DNA of 64,000 nt from contig NZ_CANLTQ010000001.1 of the NCBI RefSeq assembly GCF_947494025.1, positions 310,001 to 374,000 on the forward strand, written 5' to 3'. Position 1 is the stretch's first letter. Every line of letters starts with the position of its first letter. This DNA is from an uncultured Jannaschia sp. GTDB taxonomy: Bacteria > Pseudomonadota > Alphaproteobacteria > Rhodobacterales > Rhodobacteraceae. The position numbers were made by a program, and so were the translations under genes. Positions 58,836-64,000 of this stretch are shown here, one piece after another. Under the pieces are notes generated by a model. That model was not told where the DNA came from and ran no database searches. It saw only the letters and a list, made by a program, of their open reading frames with translations.

Positions 58836-59245
58836 TGCGGATCGAAGTGCGGAGCGCCATCGCGGCGCGGATGGGCGCGGCGCTGGTCGCGCATGTGGCC
58901 GAGGTTCAGGACGGGCGGCGGCGGGAGGCGCTGCTGACCTATGGCGAACTCCGGCGGCGATTGGTGGCCGATGGCGGGTCGGACGTGATCGAGCGCGGGA
59001 TGGGGCGATACCTGACGTGGCTTCTCGACGGGCTCGCGGCGGCCGGGGCCCCGGCTGCGTTGCCGTCGCTGGTGGTGACGCAGAAGGGCGGGCTGAACCT
59101 TGAGGCTTACGTGCCCTATCGCATCACGGAGGAGACGCTGGAAGCGGAGCGGCTGCGGGCGTTGCGGCACGATTGGCGGGGGACGGAGCTCGTCGTCGCT
59201 AGGCGAGACAAAAGCGCCAAAAGGACCGAGGGAACTGTGGGGTAG
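58832..59245 (+). CDS. hypothetical protein translationally coupled to arfB
   Basis: 137 aa (136 if the second ATG at 58835 is used). The ATG overlaps the arfB TGA (ATGA), so expression follows arfB. The centre reads LLTYGELRRRL then ERGMGRYLTWLLDGLAAAG and LPSLVVTQKGG, a pattern shared with small proteins of the form YGELxxxxG then LPxLxxLVV and helical ends, but I cannot name the family. The C-terminus is basic. Coupling suggests a role near ribosome rescue or simple co-expression. Confidence 0.7.
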   Translation: MMRIEVRSAIAARMGAALVAHVAEVQDGRRREALLTYGELRRRLVADGGSDVIERGMGRYLTWLLDGLAAAGAPAALPSLVVTQKGGLNLEAYVPYRITEETLEAERLRALRHDWRGTELVVARRDKSAKRTEGTVG

Positions 59246-59419
59246 GTGATGCCCAGCATAATCGAGCGATTCGAAGAATGATCACAGCGGAAATTTTAAC
59301 CCGCCCTACGTTTGCTGCGATGGACCCTCGTTGAGCGACACGTGGTGTTCATCCGAAACGAAGCGGCGCGAATGATGGTGGTGATCCGCGTGCTACGTGA
59401 GTGGATGGACGTGTGGCAT

Positions 59420-59446
59420 GTGTTGAAGGGATGGTAGGTTCAACAC
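59420..59446. other. inverted repeat in the arfB-unit/RTX gap
   Basis: GTGTTGAA (59420-59427) and TTCAACAC (59439-59446), loop of 11, in the 251-base gap (59246-59496) between convergent genes. A second small dyad CTGAC/GTCAG lies at 59455-59470. These could act as terminators for either gene or mark the edge of the low-GC segment that follows. The rest of the gap shows nothing I can name. Confidence 0.4.
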
Positions 59447-59496
59447 CCCGACTTCTGACGATAGTGTCAGCAGCGATCCCAGACGTCCTACCCGCG

Positions 59497-60849
59497 CTAT
59501 AGATCTATAATCTCTATACTACTAATTAGACCATTTACAGATCCAAAGTCTTTGATGACGAGTTCCTCGCCATCTCCGAAACGAAATACGAAATCATCAT
59601 TCCGCTCGTCTCCAAACCTACGCACAACTTGACGAGCGTTCAGATCGCCGCGCCATAGATCCGAGTGAAACGCCAAGGTGTCGACTGGCCTAAAATCGCG
59701 GACATCATCCCTACCGAAGGAGTCGAGGAAGAAAAATTCGTCTTGACCACTTCCACCCCAGAGAATGTCGCGGTCGGTCCCGCCCGAAACGAAATCATCG
59801 CCCGAACCGCCCTTCAGGACGTTACGTCCGGCTTGATCAGTGATAACGTCATCGCCCTTTCCGCCGATAAGTTTGTCATTCCCCCGCCAGCCAATAAGAT
59901 CGTCGTTTCCACTCTGACCCAAGAGAATGTCGTCCCCTTTTCCACCGTCGAGGCTGTCGTTCCCCGCATTGCCTTTCAGCCGATCTCGGCCGCCATTGCC
60001 CTGGAGTTCATCGTTGCCTTTCCGCCCCGAGATCTGATCGTTCCCCTGAAGCCCTCGGATTTGGTCGGCACCTCTTCCGCCAACGAGTTCATCGTTTCCG
60101 CGTGTCGGTCTCAGCCCTCCTGATCCACCGCCGCTGCCGCCATCATCGTCTGAGATGTAGACCTCTGTAAAAACCATGTTTTCGCTATTGCTAGTCAAAC
60201 CGTCGGGCAGCCCAATCGAGACGAAGAATTTCTCCGTCGACTCGTCCCGCTGATCTCCGATGATTTCAAACGGGATCGCCAGGTCGGTTTGCCCAGGAAG
60301 AAACGTAATAAATCCCGATTCTTGGATAGTTATGTCGTTACGTGATGCCGTATCGTACGTTACGTTGTATTCGACGACGACCTCTTCGGTCTGTGGGTAT
60401 GACAGGCTTACGTTTATCTCGCCCCCAAAATCCCGATCCTTTTCCCTGTAATCGGAAACGAAAACGGCAATACTATCGGAATTGTAATAACGGTAGGATT
60501 CGGTAATCCAATGAACTTGCCGCAGAACTTCGACACCCGTTGGAAGCCTTACACCTTCCGGATTCGAATAGCTGATGATGACGGGGGCATCTTCACCTTC
60601 GTAACCCCGTATCGAAATCTCGGCCCGATTCTGACCCGGGGCGAAAGTGACGACCTCGACCCCGTCATATAAATCGCCTCCTGTAACTTCCTCCGGAAAG
60701 GCACGAGCCGTAATTGAAGCGGAATTCGATGACGTCCCGTCAAGCTCCAAAACCACCGACCCGAATAGGTTCCGGGTTGTTGACGAACGCTGCACAATCA
60801 AATCCGACACAAGAAAATCTCCAAACAAAAAATTTTGAACAATCGTCAA
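59497..60849 (-). CDS. RTX/hemolysin-type calcium-binding protein with Calx-beta-like repeats
   Basis: 450 aa, probably secreted by a type I system. The N-terminal ~240 residues show two Calx-beta-like modules (strand sets ending VEVVTFAPGQNRAEISI and FITFLPGQTDLAIPFEI, then DESTEKFFVSI). From ~250 to ~385 there are about a dozen nonapeptide RTX repeats of the GGxGxDxLx type (GGRGADQIRGLQGNDQISG, GGKGDDILLG, GGKGDDVITD, GGSGQDEFFF). The C-terminus (DEFFFLDSFGRDDVRDF, then ELVIKDF) looks like an RTX secretion end. Base composition is markedly lower in GC than the neighbours and codon use differs, suggesting acquisition. No hlyB/hlyD genes are nearby. A TTGACA-like sequence lies in the 53-base gap upstream. 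Confidence 0.88.
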   Translation of the reverse strand: MTIVQNFLFGDFLVSDLIVQRSSTTRNLFGSVVLELDGTSSNSASITARAFPEEVTGGDLYDGVEVVTFAPGQNRAEISIRGYEGEDAPVIISYSNPEGVRLPTGVEVLRQVHWITESYRYYNSDSIAVFVSDYREKDRDFGGEINVSLSYPQTEEVVVEYNVTYDTASRNDITIQESGFITFLPGQTDLAIPFEIIGDQRDESTEKFFVSIGLPDGLTSNSENMVFTEVYISDDDGGSGGGSGGLRPTRGNDELVGGRGADQIRGLQGNDQISGRKGNDELQGNGGRDRLKGNAGNDSLDGGKGDDILLGQSGNDDLIGWRGNDKLIGGKGDDVITDQAGRNVLKGGSGDDFVSGGTDRDILWGGSGQDEFFFLDSFGRDDVRDFRPVDTLAFHSDLWRGDLNARQVVRRFGDERNDDFVFRFGDGEELVIKDFGSVNGLISSIEIIDL

Positions 60850-60902
60850 AATTTATAAAACTTATATCTCGACACTAAGAAAACGACTTTCTATGTCAAT
60901 CC

Positions 60903-62195
60903 CTAAACCACCACCTCCAAAGCCTCCTGCGCCCCCACCCCGAACACCCGCTTGTAGCGCGCCACCTCCCGCTCCGGCCCCATCGCCTTGCGGGGATTGT
61001 CCGACAGCTTCACCGTCGGCCGACCCTCCGCCGCCACCGCCTTGCAGACCAGCGAGAACGGGGCCAGCCCGTCCTCCGGCGCCAGTCCTCGGAAGTCGTT
61101 GGTGAGGAGCGTGCCCCAGCCGAAGCTCAGGCGGACGCGGCCGCGGAAGCGGGTGTGGAGGGTCTCGATGAGTTCCACGTCGAGGCCGTCGGAGAAGATG
61201 ATGAGCTTGGTCGCGGGGTCCTCGCCCCGGCTCTCCCACCAGGCGATGGCGGCCTCCGCCCCCTCGGCCGGGTCGCCGGAATCGATGCGGATGCCGGTCC
61301 AGCCCGCCAGCCAGTCGGGCGCGCGGGCGAGGAAGCCGGGCGTGCCGTAGGTGTCGGGCAGGATGATGCGCAGGTTGCCCTCGTGTTCCTCGTGCCAGTC
61401 GGCCAGCACGTCGTAGGGCGCGCGGGCGAGCGCGGCGTCGCCGTCGGCCAGCGCGGAATAGACCATCGGCAGCTCGTGCGCGTTGGTGCCGATCGCCTCC
61501 AGATCGCGGTTCTTGGCGATGAGGCAGTTGGAGGTGCCGGCGAAGTTCTTCCCCAGCCCCTCCCGCAGGGCCTGCACGCACCAGTCCTGCCAGAGGAAGG
61601 AATGGCGCCGGCGGGTGCCGAAATCGGCGAGGCGGAGGTCGGGGAGGTTGCGCAGCCGCTCCACCTTCTCCCAGACGCGGGTCATGGCGCGGGCGTAGAG
61701 GACCTGCAGCTCGAACCGGCCCATATCGGCGAGCGTGGCGCGGGAGCGGAGCTCCATGAGGATGGCGAGGGCCGGGATCTCCCACAGCATGACCTCGGGC
61801 CAGGCGCCCTCGAAGGTGAGCGTGTACTGGTCGCCCACGCGCCGCAGGTCGTAGGGCGGGAGCGCCAGGTTCTCGAACCATTCCATGAAGTCGGGGCGGA
61901 ACATCTGGCGCTTGCCGTAGAAGGTGTTGCCGCGCAGCCAGGTGGATTCGCCCCGCGCCAGCGACAGGGAGCGGACGTGGTCGAGCTGCTCCCGCAGCTC
62001 CCCCTCGTCGATGAGGCGCGCGAGGGGGACGTGATCGGAGCGGTTGATGAGCGAGAAGGTGACCTGCGTGTCCGGGTGGTTGCGGAACACGGACTGGCAC
62101 ATCAGCAGCTTGTAGAAGTCGGTGTCGATCAGCGAGCGGACGATCGGGTCGATCTTCCATTTGTGGTTCCAGACGCGCGTGGCGATGTCCTGCAT
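60903..62195 (-). CDS. pncB: nicotinate phosphoribosyltransferase
   Basis: Salvages nicotinate to nicotinate mononucleotide with PRPP and ATP, the Preiss-Handler entry step. 430 aa. The opening [25 protein letters not shown] is typical; the PRPP/nicotinate-binding [14 protein letters not shown] and [10 protein letters not shown] are present, along with [21 protein letters not shown]. pncA lies upstream on the same strand (76-base gap), so the two probably form a unit giving nicotinamide to NaMN conversion. Confidence 0.96.
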   Translation of the reverse strand: MQDIATRVWNHKWKIDPIVRSLIDTDFYKLLMCQSVFRNHPDTQVTFSLINRSDHVPLARLIDEGELREQLDHVRSLSLARGESTWLRGNTFYGKRQMFRPDFMEWFENLALPPYDLRRVGDQYTLTFEGAWPEVMLWEIPALAILMELRSRATLADMGRFELQVLYARAMTRVWEKVERLRNLPDLRLADFGTRRRHSFLWQDWCVQALREGLGKNFAGTSNCLIAKNRDLEAIGTNAHELPMVYSALADGDAALARAPYDVLADWHEEHEGNLRIILPDTYGTPGFLARAPDWLAGWTGIRIDSGDPAEGAEAAIAWWESRGEDPATKLIIFSDGLDVELIETLHTRFRGRVRLSFGWGTLLTNDFRGLAPEDGLAPFSLVCKAVAAEGRPTVKLSDNPRKAMGPEREVARYKRVFGVGAQEALEVVV

Positions 62196-62271
62196 GTGAT
62201 CCTCCGGCCCCTGCGTCCCGGCTTAAAGCAAGGCGGGGGCGCAAGGGGAAGCGCGTTCCGCCCCGGCGGGG

Positions 62272-62868
62272 TCAGGCGAGCGTGACGCCCGCCGCCCGCA
62301 TGCCGGCCCGCGCGGCCTCGCGGGAGCCGTCGAGGTCGATGGCGCGGGTCAGATCCTCGCGCACGGTGACGGCGTAGCCCAGCCGCGCGGCGTCGACGGC
62401 GGAGAAGTTGACGCAGAAGTCGTGGGCGAGACCGACCAGCGTCAGGTCGGTGACGCCGAGGCTGCGGAGCAGGCCGTCGAGCCCGGTCGGCGTCTCCCGG
62501 TCGTTCTCGAAGAAGGCGGAATAGCTGTCGATGGCGGGGTTCATGCCCTTGCGGACGATGGCGCGGGCGCGGGCGGCGTCGAGATCCGGGTGGAAGGCGG
62601 CGTCCGCGCTGCCCTGGATGCAATGGTCGGGCCAGAGGACCTGCGGGCCGTAGGGCATGTCGATCACGTCGTAGGGCGCACGGCCCTCGTGCGAGGCGGC
62701 GAAGGAGGAATGGCCGGCGGGGTGCCAGTCCTGCGTCAGGATCACATGCGGGACGTCCGGCATCAGCGCGTTGATCCCCGGCACCACCGCGTCGCCGTCC
62801 GGCACGGCGAGGTTGCCGCCCGGGCAGAAGCCGAGCTGGACGTCGATCACGATGAGGGCATGGGTCAT
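62272..62868 (-). CDS. pncA: nicotinamidase
   Basis: Hydrolyses nicotinamide to nicotinate. 198 aa. The catalytic triad of the isochorismatase-like family is visible: Asp in VIDVQLGFCPGG (~9), Lys in IVRKGMNPAIDSYS (~107) and the nucleophile Cys in LAHDFCVNF (~150). The metal ligands are in LTQDWHPAGHSSF and WPDHC. The ATG at 62868 follows AGGAGGTCCGCC. Forms the first gene of a pncA-pncB unit; divergent from trhO. Confidence 0.96.
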   Translation of the reverse strand: MTHALIVIDVQLGFCPGGNLAVPDGDAVVPGINALMPDVPHVILTQDWHPAGHSSFAASHEGRAPYDVIDMPYGPQVLWPDHCIQGSADAAFHPDLDAARARAIVRKGMNPAIDSYSAFFENDRETPTGLDGLLRSLGVTDLTLVGLAHDFCVNFSAVDAARLGYAVTVREDLTRAIDLDGSREAARAGMRAAGVTLA

Positions 62869-62933
62869 GGCGGACCTCCTTGGCCGCGAGCCTATCGGTT
62901 GAGGCGCGGGGGGCAATCGCCTATTCGCCGGGC

Positions 62934-63833
62934 ATGTTCACCGTCGCCGCCTTGTACCGCTTCACGCCGGTCGCCGAGCCGGCCGCGCTGCGCGGTCCGC
63001 TCGCGGAGGTCTGCGCGGCCGTAGGCGTGACGGGGACGCTGCTGCTGGCGCCGGAGGGCCTCAACGGGACGATCGCCGGATCCGCCGGGGGGGTGGCGGC
63101 CGTGCTGTCGCATCTGCGCGCCCTGCCCGGCTGCGCCGACCTCGCCCCGCGGTTCAGCGAGACCGCGACGCCGCCCTTCGGAAAGATGCGCGTCCGGCTC
63201 AAGCGGGAGATCGTGACGATGGGGCAGCCCGGCCTCGACCCCGCGACGGTGGGCCGAAAGGTCGCCCCCGGGGACTGGAACGCGGTGATCGCCGATCCGG
63301 ACACGGTCGTGATCGACACGCGGAACGCCTACGAGGTCGCCATCGGCAGCTTCCGGGGCGCCGTCGATCCCGGGACGGAGACGTTCGGCGCGTTCCCCGG
63401 ATGGTGGGCGGCCAATCGCGACGCCCATGCCGGCAAACGCGTCGCGATGTTCTGCACCGGCGGCATCCGCTGCGAGAAGGCCACCGCGTTCCTGCGGGCG
63501 GACGGGGTGGCGGACGTGGTGCATCTGGACGGCGGCATCCTGAACTACCTCGACACGGTGCCGGAGGCGGAGAGCCTTTGGCGCGGTGGCTGCTTCGTCT
63601 TCGACGACCGGGTCAGCGTCGGGCACGGGCTGCGAACGGGGGAGCATGTCCTCTGCCATGCCTGCCGGCGCCCCCTGTCGCCCGCGGAAACGGAGCATCC
63701 CGACTACGAGGCCGGGGTGTCCTGCCAGCGTTGCGTCGATACATTCGATGCCGGGGACAAGGCCCGTTTCCGCGAACGGATGCGGCAGGTCGCGCTGGCC
63801 CGCGCGCGGGGCGGGCGGCACCTCGGCGGCTAG
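62934..63833 (+). CDS. trhO: tRNA uridine(34) hydroxylase TrhO (rhodanese family)
   Basis: Prephenate-independent, O2-dependent hydroxylation of tRNA U34 toward ho5U. 299 aa. An N-terminal acylphosphatase-like domain (VTGTLLLAPEGLNGTIAGS) is followed by a rhodanese domain with the active-site loop CTGGIRCEKA (C174, R179) and a C-terminal Cys-rich element (CHACRRPLSP, CQRCVDTF). The ATG at 62934 gives MFTVAALYRFTP. Divergent from pncA, and its stop overlaps the stop of the small gene at 63830. Confidence 0.95.
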   Translation: MFTVAALYRFTPVAEPAALRGPLAEVCAAVGVTGTLLLAPEGLNGTIAGSAGGVAAVLSHLRALPGCADLAPRFSETATPPFGKMRVRLKREIVTMGQPGLDPATVGRKVAPGDWNAVIADPDTVVIDTRNAYEVAIGSFRGAVDPGTETFGAFPGWWAANRDAHAGKRVAMFCTGGIRCEKATAFLRADGVADVVHLDGGILNYLDTVPEAESLWRGGCFVFDDRVSVGHGLRTGEHVLCHACRRPLSPAETEHPDYEAGVSCQRCVDTFDAGDKARFRERMRQVALARARGGRHLGG

Positions 63834-63943
63834 CGCGGCTGCGCCTCGTCCGACGGCTCCTCCTCGGCGGGACGGAACGTCAGGAACTTCACGGCGACGA
63901 ACAGGGCGAAGCCGAGGGCGGAGAGGAGGAAGAATTCGGTCAT
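63830..63943 (-). CDS. 37-aa single-pass membrane protein
   Basis: Short frame starting at an ATG with GAGGGCTGGCGC upstream. It encodes MTEFFLLSALGFALFVAVKF, a single TM helix, followed by an acidic tail (RPAEEEPSDEAQPR). It is tail-to-tail with trhO, sharing four bases including stop codons. The clear helix-plus-charged-tail design and the ribosome binding site suggest a real microprotein. No named family is recognised. The last 57 bases of the window beyond it show nothing. Confidence 0.55.
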   Translation of the reverse strand: MTEFFLLSALGFALFVAVKFLTFRPAEEEPSDEAQPR

Positions 63944-64000
63944 GCGCCAGCCCTCACACGGCAACCTCGGGATCAGAATAGCACGGTGCGGGGGCGCGCC

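Overview
The window is high-GC, densely packed bacterial chromosome. Several features together point to an alphaproteobacterium of the order Rhodobacterales (Rhodobacteraceae/Roseobacter group): a GcrA-type cell-cycle regulator, phosphatidylcholine synthase, a cobNST-type aerobic cobalamin route with CobW, the short phosphatidylserine decarboxylase beside pssA, and 4-bp ATGA/GTGA gene overlaps. I cannot name the genus from sequence alone. Nearly all of it is ordinary core chromosome. There is no CRISPR array, prophage, insertion sequence, tRNA or rRNA gene that I can support.

Layout. 0-6.4 kb: 3' part of tilS, ftsH (TTG start), a ~0.85-kb stretch without a convincing large gene, then the one-carbon pair fhs-folD. 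6.4-10.7 kb: an alpha/beta hydrolase, a membrane protein, divergent cobT/cobS (lower-ligand end of B12 synthesis), a TerB-DnaJ protein and a small exported protein. 10.7-16.8 kb: phosphatidylcholine synthase, argD-argF, an orphan ABC-2 permease, gcrA, and pssA-psd. 16.8-24.1 kb: AsmA-like protein, rimO, Tat-exported msrB, an M48 lipoprotein peptidase, accA and a 5TM-LytS/degenerate GGDEF protein. 24.5-28.1 kb: argH, an LptM-like lipopeptide, greA, a glutathionyl-hydroquinone reductase and a pseudo-receiver protein. 28.2-30.5 kb: DUF1636-cobC-cbiB. 30.5-34.8 kb: a transglutaminase-like protein and smc. 35-42.3 kb: a cobalamin riboswitch followed by a CbiM-like transporter, cobW, cobN, a truncated phosphotransferase and cobO. 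42.3-44 kb: a DUF3253 protein, an M4 protealysin-like protease and its emfourin-type inhibitor. 44-50 kb: ileS, a 31-codon ORF, a DUF697 protein and a YcjX GTPase. 50-57.4 kb: truA, an L-lactate dehydrogenase-like FMN enzyme, smpB, dapA, slt, and mnmD divergent from an MnmC2-like oxidoreductase. 57.4-59.3 kb: a VUT transporter, an 18-codon ORF behind a near-maximal Shine-Dalgarno sequence, arfB and a coupled unknown gene. 59.5-60.8 kb: a low-GC RTX/Calx-beta protein that looks acquired. 60.9-64 kb: pncB, pncA, trhO and a 37-aa membrane protein.

Functional themes. Three separate cobalamin segments cover cobalt uptake and insertion, corrin adenosylation, aminopropanol-arm synthesis and lower-ligand attachment; only the transporter-cobW-cobN-cobO block has a recognisable B12 riboswitch. 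Phospholipid head-group genes (pcs, pssA, psd) lie within about 6 kb. Ribosome rescue appears twice (smpB, arfB), and NAD salvage is represented by pncA and pncB.

The items I consider most worth a second look are the 18-codon ORF with about 17 nt of expected complementarity to the 16S 3' end (58.07-58.25 kb), the broken phosphotransferase between cobN and cobO, the M4 protease/emfourin/DUF3253 group, the membrane protein with a decayed GGDEF domain, and the low-GC RTX island.
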